Positions 35,435 through 44,673 of a DNA stretch of 64,000 nt are shown in pieces. Each line of letters starts with the position of its first letter. Position 1 is the first letter of the stretch. The stretch lies in NCBI RefSeq assembly GCF_014200495.1, contig NZ_JACHBY010000006.1, positions 248,001 to 312,000 on the forward strand, written 5' to 3'. A program made the position numbers and the translations under genes. Under the pieces are notes generated by a model. It was given only the letters and a program-made list of their open reading frames with translations, was not told where the DNA came from and did not search any database. The DNA comes from Mucilaginibacter geliditolerans. GTDB lineage: Bacteria > Bacteroidota > Bacteroidia > Sphingobacteriales > Sphingobacteriaceae.

Positions 35435-36004
35435 CTAGCTCTCCAACAGAGCCAGTATATTTTCAGTAGTTAATATGGTAGCAAATTCATCTTTTAATTG
35501 TGCTAACGCAGTAAGGTGCATGGTTTCTGCACTATAGGGCTCTTCGTTTATTCCTTTTTTTGAAAAGGTTGCGGTAGCATCTGCTATTAAATAGGTTGTG
35601 TAACCATAATTGCCAGCCATCCGGGTAGTGGTTGATACACAATGATCGGTAGTTAAACCTGCTATAACTAAGGTGTCAATTTTTTGCGTATCCAACCGCT
35701 CTTTTAAATCGGTGCCGATAAATGAACTGTTTACAGATTTTTTAATAACGGGTTCATCTGCTATAGGTGCAACAATATCCTTTATCGCGTTACCCGGGTT
35801 ACTTGGGGCAAGCTTTGAAACAGGATTGACAGAGCAATGCTGAATATGAAACAAGGGCATATGATGCGCTCTCCAATAATCCAATAATTTGCGGCAATTG
35901 AGCTCTGCATCCGGATTGTTTCTTTCTCCACCCCAGTAGGCTATATCATCAAATCCTTTTTGGATATCAATTAAAATTAATGCCGTATTTTTGGGAATAC
36001 TCAT
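35435..36004 (-). CDS. Cysteine hydrolase, isochorismatase family
   Basis: A 189-residue protein with the isochorismatase-like fold. The triad is visible: Asp13 in ALILIDIQKGF, Lys88 or Lys89 in EPVIKKSVNSSF, and Cys122 in GLTTDHCVSTTTRMA, with the usual cis-peptide region before it. Members include nicotinamidases, N-carbamoyl hydrolases and isochorismatases. The metal-binding D-x-H of nicotinamidase is not obvious, so the substrate stays open. The ATG at 36004 begins the first strand directly, so I prefer it to a longer cysteine-rich extension. It lies 43 bases downstream of the phosphodiesterase gene on the same strand. Confidence 0.85.
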   Translation of the reverse strand: MSIPKNTALILIDIQKGFDDIAYWGGERNNPDAELNCRKLLDYWRAHHMPLFHIQHCSVNPVSKLAPSNPGNAIKDIVAPIADEPVIKKSVNSSFIGTDLKERLDTQKIDTLVIAGLTTDHCVSTTTRMAGNYGYTTYLIADATATFSKKGINEEPYSAETMHLTALAQLKDEFATILTTENILALLES

Positions 36005-36047
36005 TGCCAAAAATACAAGGATTATCTGATTACAACAGCACAATCAG

Positions 36048-37316
36048 CTATTTTACCAATATTTCGTTAGCTACTTTATCCGTGCCATCAATTTTATTGA
36101 TATTATTCAACCCTAGTATTCGGGTTATAACCGGGAACACATCTACATTCTCAAACGTTGGGATGGTTAAATTGCTTTTAAAGGCTGGTCCCCAGGCATA
36201 AAAGGTGGCATGCATATCCTTAACAACGGTAGCATCGTAACCATGCCAGCCAATGGTAGTAAATTTGCTGTTATACAGGTTGAAAACCTTTGGCCAGTTA
36301 GGGATCAGCAAAATATCGCCTATGCGGTTCTGCCAGTCGTCCTTTGCACCGTAGTGTAGTTTTTCGGGCACATTTGTTTTCAGGTAAACGGCATAATCGG
36401 TTGTCATACCGTTTAGCAATTGCTGGTAGGTGTCTTTTATGTATGATGGATCTTTAGCATATAACTCAACCAGCAAGCCATCACCTGATACAATAAATTT
36501 TGAAGTGTCAACACGTGCAGGCATCGGGATAGGGTTATCAATATCAGCTTTTGTCATGCCGTGGTCTGATACGAAAATGTAGTTTACATTTAAACCGGTA
36601 GCTTTAACCGCTTTTGTCAGCTCATAAACCGATGAATCGATCAAATGTACGGCACTGGCTACTTCGGGCGAATTTGGCCCGTATTTATGCCCCTGGTGGT
36701 CAACCTGAGGGAAGTAAAAGGTAATCAGATGTGGGCGTTTGGCAGGGGGCAGGTTCAGCCAATTAACTACAGTTTCTATACGATTATGAATATCTATTTT
36801 CTCATTATAGCGATAGTAGTAAGTCGGGCGGATATCTTTCACCGCGGCTTCCGATCCTACCCAGTAAAAACTTGCCGACAGCATTTTTTGCTGCTCTGCC
36901 AATACCCAAAGTGGTGTGCCGCCGTTGTACCAGACCTGGTCGGTAGCGGTTTTGCCTTTGTACGAGAAGAATGACTTTGTAGTCGCATCATAAAAAGCAT
37001 TGTTCACCAATCCCTCGTGCGATGGGTATAAACCCGTAACAATACTATAATGGTTGGGGAAGGTAACCGACGGATAAGATGGAAGCATTGATTCAGCTTT
37101 TACACCGGCATTGCTTAGCGCCAGCAGATGTTCCGCGTTATACATTTTAGCGTAATCGTAGCGGAAACCATCGGCAGATATCAATATAACATAAGGCTTG
37201 TTTTCCTGTTCGGGGCTGTTTTCCCTGCCGGGGATGATCTTTTGTAAGGTGTCAACCTGACAAAAAGCGGTTGACGAAAAGAATACGAATAACAAGGCAG
37301 CTAAGTAATGCTTCAT
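36048..37316 (-). CDS. Ectonucleotide pyrophosphatase/phosphodiesterase family protein
   Basis: A 422-residue exported enzyme of the alkaline phosphatase superfamily. The signal peptide ends near Cys19/Gln20. The first metal aspartate is in VILISADGFRYDY (D49), and the nucleophile is Thr85 in PSYPSVTFPNHYSIVTGLYP, the NPP pattern. YFPQVDHQGHKYGPNS and FVSDHGM hold the other zinc ligands, with a late histidine in IGWHGYD. Such enzymes cleave phosphodiester or pyrophosphate bonds of nucleotides in the periplasm. ATG start; the cysteine hydrolase follows after 43 bases and may be co-transcribed. Confidence 0.93.
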   Translation of the reverse strand: MKHYLAALLFVFFSSTAFCQVDTLQKIIPGRENSPEQENKPYVILISADGFRYDYAKMYNAEHLLALSNAGVKAESMLPSYPSVTFPNHYSIVTGLYPSHEGLVNNAFYDATTKSFFSYKGKTATDQVWYNGGTPLWVLAEQQKMLSASFYWVGSEAAVKDIRPTYYYRYNEKIDIHNRIETVVNWLNLPPAKRPHLITFYFPQVDHQGHKYGPNSPEVASAVHLIDSSVYELTKAVKATGLNVNYIFVSDHGMTKADIDNPIPMPARVDTSKFIVSGDGLLVELYAKDPSYIKDTYQQLLNGMTTDYAVYLKTNVPEKLHYGAKDDWQNRIGDILLIPNWPKVFNLYNSKFTTIGWHGYDATVVKDMHATFYAWGPAFKSNLTIPTFENVDVFPVITRILGLNNINKIDGTDKVANEILVK

Positions 37317-37469
37317 AGCGATATGTATAATAACTCAAAATTATGTAATTAAGATTACGGAATTGCTACCGTTTGGTTAAAGTTGTAGATTTTTAACCGA
37401 TCATAATCAATTTTTTACATGATAACCTACTGTTTAGAAATTTGCCATACCTTGGTTTTATTCTAAATT

Positions 37470-38438
37470 ATGAAAAAAATAATAACAGTAATTTTATTAA
37501 GCATTTGTGTAAATATACTCTTTGCGCAAACTCCCGTAGCCATTAATGGCGCATTGAGTGTTAAAGGTAACCAGGTAGTGAATCAGAACGGTGTGCCTCC
37601 GCAGTTGCGTGGCCTCAGTTTTTCATGGAGCATATGGCAGGGCCGTAAGTACTATAACCCGCAGGTTGTTGATTGGATCAGTAAGGATTTTAAAGTATCC
37701 ATTATACGCCTGGCTATGGCTGTGCAGCCCGCGCATGGTTATTTACAGGAGCCAGATTCACAAAAGCAAATGATTACCAGTTTGGTTGATGAAGCCGTTA
37801 AAAAAGGAATATATGTGCTGATAGACTGGCACGATCATAATAGTAACACGCATATACCGCAATCGAAAGCTTTTTTTGGCGAGATAGCTAAAAAGTATAA
37901 AGGTATACCAAATGTGATCTACGAAATTTGGAACGAGCCCGAACGTGTAAGCTGGGATACCGTTAAAAACTATGCTGTACAGATAATTGCCGAAATACGC
38001 AAGTATGACCCTGATAATTTGATTATAGTTGGCAGTCCGCACTGGGATCAGGATGTGGATGTAGCAGCAGCCAACCCGATAACAGGGTTTAAGAATATAG
38101 CCTATTCCTTCCATTTTTATGCAAGCGATCCCGGTCATCAGGATGGCCTGCGTGCTAAAGGTGATAAAGCACTTAAATTGGGCATCCCGCTTTTTGTAAC
38201 GGAATGGGGTGTAGGTGAAGCCAGCGGAAATGGTGTTTTCGACCTGAAAGAAAACGAGACATGGCTAAAATGGATGGCCGACCGCAAACTAAGTTGGTCC
38301 AACTGGAACATTACCGATAAAAATGAAACTACCGCCCTGCTAAAACCGGGTGCTCCTGCTACCGGTGATTGGACTGAGGATGAGTTAACTCCGGATGGTG
38401 TTTATTTGAGGAAAGTGTTGAGGGAGTTGAATAAGTGA
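37470..38438 (+). CDS. Glycoside hydrolase family 5 (endoglucanase type)
   Basis: A 322-residue secreted cellulase-family enzyme. The signal peptide ends at about Ala19 (INILFAQ type, NILFAQ). The GH5 barrel begins LRGLSFSWSIWQG, with IIRLAMAV and VLIDWHDH as the typical strands. The acid/base is Glu156 in IYEIWNEPE; the nucleophile is Glu245 in FVTEWGV. The size, with no extra binding module, fits a small endo-beta-1,4-glucanase of subfamily 2-like type. It acts on cellulose, beta-glucan or related polymers outside the cell. Repeat copy C begins about 20 bases after the stop. Confidence 0.94.
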   Translation: MKKIITVILLSICVNILFAQTPVAINGALSVKGNQVVNQNGVPPQLRGLSFSWSIWQGRKYYNPQVVDWISKDFKVSIIRLAMAVQPAHGYLQEPDSQKQMITSLVDEAVKKGIYVLIDWHDHNSNTHIPQSKAFFGEIAKKYKGIPNVIYEIWNEPERVSWDTVKNYAVQIIAEIRKYDPDNLIIVGSPHWDQDVDVAAANPITGFKNIAYSFHFYASDPGHQDGLRAKGDKALKLGIPLFVTEWGVGEASGNGVFDLKENETWLKWMADRKLSWSNWNITDKNETTALLKPGAPATGDWTEDELTPDGVYLRKVLRELNK

Positions 38439-38459
38439 TTTTGATTTCGGATTTGTGTT

Positions 38460-39219
38460 ACTGGCTTCAGTTTGCAACCGAAGCCTACGGATGACGATGC
38501 CTATGATTCCTGAATTATCTTTCAGTTTATAACTGGATAGCGGTTACCTTTCTTTTGGTATCGCTCATAGCTGCTAAGGCCTATTTGTTTGTCGCAAGTT
38601 GTTTGTTTTCAAATGTGCTCAAGATGGCTTCGCCGTATTGTCTTGATACAAAAGAAACAAAAAATCAAGTCAGTAGATTAGGCTTCTTTGCCGCACAAGG
38701 CCAACCCTGCAAATCAGGCAAAACCTGGGCTGCTATATTTTTACCCTGCTGTCGCTATGCACTTAGCCTTTACCCTTCAGTAAAAATCTGCTATGCCCTG
38801 CCATTACGCATAAGGCCATCATTGTTTTGCCTGATTTCATCCGAAGCTGTTCTACTGACAGGGAACAAGGCTTAATTGAAACCTGATCAAAAGCGCGCAG
38901 GCCCTGACAACAAGGGCGGGCCAGCGCAGGCGGGAATGCCGGTTTAGCTTTTTGTGTGATGTGAGGTACGAAGTACCGAACAGCGAAAAAAGCGTGAAGA
39001 ACCGGCAGGGAGTGGGGAAGCATCCTTGTTGTCTTGATTTTTTTGGTTACTTTTTGTATCAAGACAATACGGCGGAGCCCTCTTGAGCGCCTTAAAAAAA
39101 CAAACAACTTGCGAAAAAAGTGACGTCTTAGCGACAAGCGATACCATGCGATAAGTAATGAACTATACAAGTCTACTTTGTATAATCGGAGATCGCTTCG
39201 TTCCTTATAGCAATGACGC
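38460..39219. repeat. Long interspersed repeat, copy C, with inverted arms
   Basis: The left part (38460-38890) is the repeat in reverse: tail ACTGGCTTCAGTTTGCAACC, then TTTTGGTATCGCTCATAGCT, then CAAGATGGCTTCGCCGTATT, and on to the GTTCTACTGACAGG block. The right part (39034-39219) is in forward direction: CTTGATTTTTTTGGTTACTT, ACAATACGGCGGAGCCC, GACAAGCGATACCATGCGAT, ending GCAATGACGC. So the two ends are inverted copies of the same end. Between them (38930-39020) is a stretch with GAGGTACGAAGTACCGAACA. No gene is supported. Confidence 0.8.
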
Positions 39220-39237
39220 ACTTTGAAGGAAAGCTTT

Positions 39238-40812
39238 TTACTTACTCTTCAACGCCTTATCAATCCCCTTTTTTACCAATGGTTCCATTATTTTATAGCC
39301 CGCCAAATTAGGGTGTACGTATGCATCCTGAGCAAGCTCAGGTTTTATGCCGTTCTTATCATTCACCATCGCCGACCAGTAATCAACATAAACCAGGTGA
39401 TTTTTGATGGCGTAATCTTTTATCATGGCATTAACTTTTATCACCTTTTCGGCAGGACCTAAACCTGCATGCCATGGAATTTCAGATGCGGGTAAAATAG
39501 AGGTGAGGATTGGGGTTATACCACTTGCTTTAGCCAGTTCAGCCATGGATTGAATATTGCCGAAAATATTTTCAAGCGAGATATAGCCTGTATTTTGTGC
39601 GATATCATTAATACCGGCAGCTATTACTACTGCCTTTGGTTTTAGGTTAATTACATCTTCCCTAAAACGTGCCAGCATTTGCGTTGATGTTTGGCCTCCT
39701 ATACCACGACTGATATAACCATTGCTCTTAAAAAACGCTGAATCGATGTGGCCCCAGTTCTCAGTTATAGAATTACCCATAAATATTACCCGTTTTTCGC
39801 CGGGAGCAGGAGGGGGGAGTTTAGCATTATCGTCTTCGTATTTTTTTAGCCATGCCCAATCATTATGGATGCGGTCCTCCACAAATTTTTGCCAGTTGGC
39901 CCAATCCTGGTCCCTTTGCTGTGGCGATTTGTTTGCATTGTCGACCGGTGTGAAAAGGCCTTGTGCGTTCAGCCAGTTGTTAAACTGGTCTATCCAGTTA
40001 TCACTTGGCAGGTTCTGTGTTTTCATGCCAAAGCCATGGCCGCCTTTTGAGTAGATATGTATCTCGGCAGAATGTTTTGCGCTGAGCCATGTATTGTATA
40101 GCTGTGTGCTGTAAATTGACGATTGGTCATCGGCGGCGGCGGCTAAAAATATAGGCGGCGCATCCTGTGGTACATTAACCTGCATCTCGGGCGGAAAATA
40201 GGCGTAAACAGATGCCACAAAATCAGGCTTGTTTTCGGCCGTATAGCCAAAGGCGGTTGAATCGGCAATGGTACCGCCAGCCGAAAAGCCTATAATACCG
40301 ATACGCGATGTTGATATACCATATTCTGCCGCATGTGCCCGTACATAAGCAATAGCATTTCGCCCATCTGCATTGGCGAGTGGCGCAACAGGTGCCTGGT
40401 CGTGTAAAACAGTATTGGCTTTCATTTTGGCAAGCATTTCCTTGTAGGGGTCGTTGCCTAAGGTGTGCATCAGCCTGTATTCCAATAAGAATGCTGTAAT
40501 GCCCTTTTTCTGCAGCCATTTAGCAACTGCATAGCCCTCATGCTCAATAGAAAGAGTTTGCAATCCGCCACCAGGGCAAACTATCACTGCAGTACCTGTA
40601 TTAGTGCCCTTATCAGGTAAATAAACGGTTAAAGTAGGGTGACTAACATTATATACCACATTGCCGTGGAATACGTTATCCGCGCTTTCCGTTTGATTCC
40701 AGTCCCATTTTTCAGAACCCGGCGCAGCACCGGGATAGAGTGGTATAATTTTTTGTTGCGCCTGCGCAGTTATTGCAAATAGTAGTAGAAATCCTAAAGC
40801 TAGTTTTTTCAT
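39238..40812 (-). CDS. Two-domain carbohydrate esterase: alpha/beta hydrolase plus SGNH hydrolase
   Basis: A 524-residue exported protein made of two esterase domains. A signal peptide ends near Ala19 (AITAQAQ). Domain one, residues about 25-290, is an alpha/beta hydrolase of the BD-FAE/xylan-esterase type: VIVCPGGGLQTLSIEHEG oxyanion region, IGFSAGG nucleophile elbow, and HIYSKGGHGFG with the histidine. Domain two, about residues 330-524, is an SGNH hydrolase: VIFMGNSITENW (Ser block), SRGIGGQTS (Gly), VVIAAGINDIA (Asn), and DAYVHPNLAGY (Asp/His). Both domains keep their catalytic residues. It probably removes acyl or feruloyl/acetyl groups from plant polysaccharides. The ATG at 40812 begins the signal peptide. 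Confidence 0.9.
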   Translation of the reverse strand: MKKLALGFLLLFAITAQAQQKIIPLYPGAAPGSEKWDWNQTESADNVFHGNVVYNVSHPTLTVYLPDKGTNTGTAVIVCPGGGLQTLSIEHEGYAVAKWLQKKGITAFLLEYRLMHTLGNDPYKEMLAKMKANTVLHDQAPVAPLANADGRNAIAYVRAHAAEYGISTSRIGIIGFSAGGTIADSTAFGYTAENKPDFVASVYAYFPPEMQVNVPQDAPPIFLAAAADDQSSIYSTQLYNTWLSAKHSAEIHIYSKGGHGFGMKTQNLPSDNWIDQFNNWLNAQGLFTPVDNANKSPQQRDQDWANWQKFVEDRIHNDWAWLKKYEDDNAKLPPPAPGEKRVIFMGNSITENWGHIDSAFFKSNGYISRGIGGQTSTQMLARFREDVINLKPKAVVIAAGINDIAQNTGYISLENIFGNIQSMAELAKASGITPILTSILPASEIPWHAGLGPAEKVIKVNAMIKDYAIKNHLVYVDYWSAMVNDKNGIKPELAQDAYVHPNLAGYKIMEPLVKKGIDKALKSK

Positions 40813-40842
40813 GTATGTATTTGTTGTCAAAATTTCTTTTCC

Positions 40843-40876
40843 AATCGTCATGGCTAGATATGAAGCAATGACGATT
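40843..40876. repeat. Minimal degenerate palindrome
   Basis: AATCGTCAT (40843-40851) and ATGACGATT (40868-40876) are perfect arms with TGAAGCA before the right arm. It resembles the extreme ends of the GTCATTGCGAGG family (GTCAT...GAAGCAATGAC). The rest of the gap 40813-41105 is AT-rich and shows nothing else. Confidence 0.45.
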
Positions 40877-41105
40877 ATATTAAATTCATTTAAAAAATCC
40901 TAAATAGAATTACTAAACCGGTTTATTGGCACGGTGATGCTGGTACTTCACAAAAATATGTTTTTAATTTAATTGCTAAAACAATTTTGTTACGAATGCA
41001 AATTAAACCTTTTATACTATTTATAGTTTCAGTTTAAGGTTTTATCTTACATAAAATTAGCCGGGTTTATCCGGTACATCTATTTAATTACATAATTGCC
41101 GCTAA

Positions 41106-41582
41106 ATGGTATCAGCGTATACTACAATATTTGCTAAAATATCCGGATTAATGATCCTGCTGCTGGTAATGCAATCATGTACAGGCAAAAAGATCTATTA
41201 CAAAAGCAATTGCGACGATAGCCGGACTTTTAAACATATAGGTTTTTCGCAATTAATGGATAGCCTGGCTTACTATGATAATCAATATGTTGAGGTATCG
41301 GGCAAATACCAGCAAAGCAAAGGGCAATCAGCCCTGGTTAATGACAGCTCATTTGTCGACCATTCCGCAGCTAAATCATTGTGGGTGGAATTTAGTCCGG
41401 AATGCCCGCTGTATTTAGCAGGCACTCGTATAGGCTTTTTTGATTACGATTATAACGATGGGAAGCTAACCCCTGTAAATAATAAAGTTATTGTGATAAG
41501 GGGTAAGATCAATGCCGGTTTCAAGGGGCATTTAGGCGCATATAAGGGCTCAATAGAGCATATCAGTTATATTAAGCTGTAG
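41106..41582 (+). CDS. Lipoprotein of unknown function
   Basis: A 158-residue protein. A hydrophobic N-terminus (residues 8-23) ends in VMQSC with Cys25 as probable lipidation site, although the residue before it is Ser rather than Gly or Ala. The body contains an OB-like strand pattern (YVEVSGKYQQSKGQSALVND and VIVIRGKINAGFKGHLGAYK), similar to small nucleic-acid or sugar binding beta-barrels, but I do not recognise a family. It is a lone gene between divergent and convergent neighbours; the MBL hydrolase stop lies 6 bases after its own stop. Confidence 0.65.
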   Translation: MVSAYTTIFAKISGLMILLLVMQSCTGKKIYYKSNCDDSRTFKHIGFSQLMDSLAYYDNQYVEVSGKYQQSKGQSALVNDSSFVDHSAAKSLWVEFSPECPLYLAGTRIGFFDYDYNDGKLTPVNNKVIVIRGKINAGFKGHLGAYKGSIEHISYIKL

Positions 41583-41588
41583 TTTTTA

Positions 41589-42350
41589 TTAAATAGTTAG
41601 TTTTAAACCGTCATAAGCAAATGCAACATTTGGAGGTAATTGCAGCGACATGGTTTCATGCAGGCCCAGGCGGTGGCTGATGTGTGTGAAATAAGTTTTT
41701 TCGGCTCCTATTTCCTGCGCGAAAAGGATGGCCTCATCCAGCGTAAAATGTGAGATATGGCTCTGGGTTTGCAGCGCGTTGATAACCAGTATTTTTGTTC
41801 CCTTTATTTTTTGTTTTTCTGTTTCCGATACTGTTTTGGCATCGGTGATATAAGTGAAATCCTTAATGCGGAAACCAAGCACTGGCAGTTTATAGTGCAT
41901 TACCTCAACAGGTATAAAATGCATGCTGCCAATATCAAATGGATCAAGACCGATGGTATGCAGGTTGATCTGCGGGATACCGGGATATTTAAATTCAGCA
42001 AAAATATAGGAGAACTCTTTTTTCAGCGCTTCTTGTACACGGGTGGTAGCATACACATCTACCGGGGCGTTTTGGCGGTAATTAAAGGCGCGTATGTCAT
42101 CCATTCCGGCAACGTGATCCTTGTGTTCATGGGTAAAAACAATCGCGTCCAGGTGTTGTACGTTAGCTCGGAGCATTTGCTGTCTAAAGTCGGGCCCCGA
42201 ATCTATCACCACCGTTTTATCATTACCCTCAATCAATATAGATGTGCGCAAGCGGTTATCGCGCGGATCGGTTGAAGTGCAGACCTCGCAATCGCAGGCA
42301 ATAACAGGTACACCCTGTGAAGTTCCGGTTCCTAAAAAAGTTATAGTCAC
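41589..42350 (-). CDS. MBL-fold metallohydrolase, PhnP-like
   Basis: A 253-residue metallo-beta-lactamase-fold hydrolase. The metal site HTHEHKDH-type motif is H74-E-H76-K-D78-H79, with further ligands in MHYKLPVLG and YFTHISHRLG. The N-terminal GTGTSQGVPVIACDCEVC with TDPRDNRLRTS closely follows the PhnP-like group (cyclic phosphodiesterase), including paired cysteines that may bind a second zinc. The substrate is probably a cyclic or linear phosphodiester. Start GTG at 42350, overlapping the upstream stop as GTGA, so translation is coupled. Confidence 0.9.
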   Translation of the reverse strand: MTITFLGTGTSQGVPVIACDCEVCTSTDPRDNRLRTSILIEGNDKTVVIDSGPDFRQQMLRANVQHLDAIVFTHEHKDHVAGMDDIRAFNYRQNAPVDVYATTRVQEALKKEFSYIFAEFKYPGIPQINLHTIGLDPFDIGSMHFIPVEVMHYKLPVLGFRIKDFTYITDAKTVSETEKQKIKGTKILVINALQTQSHISHFTLDEAILFAQEIGAEKTYFTHISHRLGLHETMSLQLPPNVAFAYDGLKLTI

Positions 42351-42619
42351 AGCTGCAGGTTGGTTTGTTTTAGTTGCTGTAAAAATACCAGCTGTTTTTC
42401 ATCCAGTAGTTTATAATCCATCTCCAGTTCACGTGCCAGCTCGGTAATGGCCAGTATACGGCTCTCCAGATTCGAGAATTTGTTCACCATAATTATCTTG
42501 CTATGTTGCAGTAGGCAGGCCCCGGTTTTAAAGTTGCCCTTTTCATAACGCACCTTGTAGCCCGCTGTTTTTAGCAGCATCTCCAGTTTTTCAAGGGTAT
42601 GAGTGGTAAGCGGTAACAT
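42347..42619 (-). CDS. Conserved hypothetical protein coupled to the MBL hydrolase
   Basis: A 90-residue soluble protein, rich in Lys/Glu/Leu. It starts THTLEKLEMLLKTAGYKVRY and ends in a helical DEKQLVFLQQLKQT. I know this only as a conserved type of small Bacteroidota protein without assigned function. Its stop overlaps the GTG start of the hydrolase by four bases, so the two make one unit. It has ATG as start and no signal peptide. Confidence 0.75.
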   Translation of the reverse strand: MLPLTTHTLEKLEMLLKTAGYKVRYEKGNFKTGACLLQHSKIIMVNKFSNLESRILAITELARELEMDYKLLDEKQLVFLQQLKQTNLQL

Positions 42620-42731
42620 GGTTTTTCAAAAATAGTAAATCAAGGTAGGATTTTACGATTTTTGAATAATGAAATTGTAATCCTGTAAGTAGAAATGGTA
42701 TTGTTATTACATAGTAGAATTTCTCACCAAG

Positions 42732-43355
42732 CGTCATTGCGAGGAACGAAGCAATCCCCGACTATGCAGATCGGACTTGCATAGTTATTTACTTGTCATG
42801 TGCAGCCGCTCATTGCCGCGGAGGCTAGTTCTTTTGTCTTGACACAAAAGAACCAAAAAGTCAAGACAAAAAGATCCTTCCACCCACAGGCAAAACACCC
42901 AGGCCCGCGCTTTTTGTCAGGCCATTGCCCGCTTTTTATCACGGTTCAATTAAAGTTCTTCATCTATAGGGAATTACGTAGCTCCCGTCAGTAGAACAGC
43001 TTCGGGTGAAATTAGGCAAAACAATGATGGCCTTGTGCGTGGCAGGGCATAGCAGATTTTTACTGAAGCGCAAAGGCCAAAGCGTGTAGCGACAGCAGGG
43101 GTGAAAATATAGCAACCCAGGTTTTGCCTGATTTGCAGGGAAGGACCTGTGCGGCAAAGAAGCATTTCTAGTGACTTGATTTATTCATCTATTATTTGTT
43201 TTTCAATGGTATTAATGATCTCCCTCCGGTCGGTTTTTGTTTCTTTTGTATCAAGACAATACGGCGAAGCCATCTTGAGCACCTTTGAAAACAAACAACT
43301 TGCGAAAAAGAAATAGGCCTTAGCGGCCATGAGCGATACCAAGCGACTCAATAAG
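42732..43355 (+). repeat. Long interspersed repeat, copy D
   Basis: It starts CGTCATTGCGAGGAACGAAG then CAATCCCCGACTATGCAGAT and follows copy B almost base for base through the TTTTGTCTTGAC inverted repeat, the GGCAAAACACCCAGGCCCGC block, the GTCAGTAGAACAGCTTCGGG block and AAGAAGCATTTCTAGTGACT. Near 43185-43240 a short extra segment (GGTATTAATGATCTCCCTCC) replaces the second hairpin arm. It ends CCATGAGCGATACCAAGCGA, without a GTCATTGC right terminus. No real gene is inside. Confidence 0.85.
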
Positions 43356-43446
43356 TAAGTATACGACGATAACGATTTTCAATCACTTGTATCATTCCCT
43401 CATTTACTTACGTACTGTAATTAAACCCCAAACTAATAAATACAAT

Positions 43447-43908
43447 ATGAAAAATCTTATACCTGTTTCTTTAGCCATGATTATTACGTTGGCATTGTTC
43501 TCCTGCCATAAGGATCATGATGCAGGCCCAACCTCGCTTGTTGGCAACTGGGCTGTTGTAACCGATTCAACTTATAATACAGGTATTGGTACTAGTGGTC
43601 CGCCCAGTATTAAAAAGTATATTGGTACAGCCGCCGATCATTTCGATTTTACATCAAACGGTAAATTATATGCCCGCGAAGGAACCTTTTTGGTTGATAC
43701 TGCCGATTATACCATAACAACCGATAACCTGACAAATGAGCAAAAGATAAACCTGCAATATAGTTATATCTATAGCTATGGTTCCACATCAAAAAGTGGG
43801 AGCAGTAGTTTTGATATTAGAACACTTACAGATCATAGCCTTGTACTCACTAACAATGTTATAACACCCGGCGGCGCTTTTTATGAAACATTGACCTTGC
43901 AAAAGTAA
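43447..43908 (+). CDS. Small lipoprotein of unknown function
   Basis: A 153-residue lipoprotein. The signal peptide ends in ALFSC with Cys19. The mature part starts HKDHDAGPTSLVGNWAVVTD, which resembles the beginning of lipocalin-like small Bacteroidota lipoproteins ('LVGNW...'), with alternating strand-like segments to the end. The ATG at 43447 begins the signal peptide and is preferred to an ATG 60 bases upstream. It is convergent with the LolA-like gene, 10 bases away. The function is unknown. Confidence 0.7.
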   Translation: MKNLIPVSLAMIITLALFSCHKDHDAGPTSLVGNWAVVTDSTYNTGIGTSGPPSIKKYIGTAADHFDFTSNGKLYAREGTFLVDTADYTITTDNLTNEQKINLQYSYIYSYGSTSKSGSSSFDIRTLTDHSLVLTNNVITPGGAFYETLTLQK

Positions 43909-43918
43909 ATATGACGGC

Positions 43919-44590
43919 TTACCTTAGATCTACCACCTCAATTCCTGGATGTGCTTTGGCATCATAAGTGAAGGTGGTTTCGGGTACAGTTATATTGGGT
44001 ATCACGCTGTTAATGGTATACGAATAGTGGCTGCCATTTTTGTCAAATATCAGCGCGCTGTATAGTTGTTTCTTCAGCTTGTCTATCATCAGCCTTACTT
44101 TAAAGAATGATTTTTTGGCATCATCCGGTGTAAGGTCTATAACCTGGTAGGATTTGCCATTGATGATCTGGTCGCCGTTGTAAAGGTATTTGTAGCCTTT
44201 TTCATAAAGGGTGAACATTTGTGCCGGGTTAAAGCCTTCATCGCTGTTATCTACTTTGTTTAGCTGCACTTCTTTGTCTTTGATGAGGTATGTCCACTGA
44301 CTTTTGCCATCGCTGGTGATCTCCTGCTCGATAGCTTTTGAACCCTGACTATATAAGGTTAGCTTATATTTATTGGTCTTAGCCTGAACGATCAGCGTAC
44401 CGTCCTGTGACTGCTGTACATTATTTTGCTGATCGTTAATGGTAAAGGTAAAATCGCTTTTTACAATGTTATAGGCGTGATATTTTTGACTTACTTTATC
44501 TAAAATAACCTTAGCCTGCGCATCCTTTTGTGCGAATGCCTGTGAGGTAATGCCGATAAATAATAAAGCGTATAAGAGAGTCTTTTTCAT
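43919..44590 (-). CDS. lolA: LolA-family outer membrane lipoprotein carrier protein
   Basis: A 223-residue periplasmic protein. A signal peptide ends near Ala20 (ITSQAFAQ). The rest follows the LolA half-barrel: KVILDKVSQKYHAYNIVKSD, a 'GTLIVQAKTNKYKL' strand, KSQWTYLIKDKEVQLNKVD and the strand pair FFKVRLMIDKLKKQLYSALI. In Bacteroidota LolA-like proteins carry lipoproteins across the periplasm or help other outer-membrane export. It lies 188 bases downstream of ftsK on the same strand, the usual neighbourhood ftsK-lolA in many bacteria, with a palindromic repeat inserted between them. Confidence 0.88.
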   Translation of the reverse strand: MKKTLLYALLFIGITSQAFAQKDAQAKVILDKVSQKYHAYNIVKSDFTFTINDQQNNVQQSQDGTLIVQAKTNKYKLTLYSQGSKAIEQEITSDGKSQWTYLIKDKEVQLNKVDNSDEGFNPAQMFTLYEKGYKYLYNGDQIINGKSYQVIDLTPDDAKKSFFKVRLMIDKLKKQLYSALIFDKNGSHYSYTINSVIPNITVPETTFTYDAKAHPGIEVVDLR

Positions 44591-44673
44591 TTTTTTGTTG
44601 CAGATGGATTTGCTAATATACAGTTTAGAGTTGCTGTTGTTTGATTGGTTTAATGGAAGAAATTATATTGAGT

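Noticed and set aside
36048..37316. Reading the phosphodiesterase and cysteine hydrolase as an NAD salvage pair
   Set aside because: An NPP-type enzyme plus an isochorismatase-fold hydrolase could fit NAD breakdown, but the hydrolase lacks a clear nicotinamidase metal motif.
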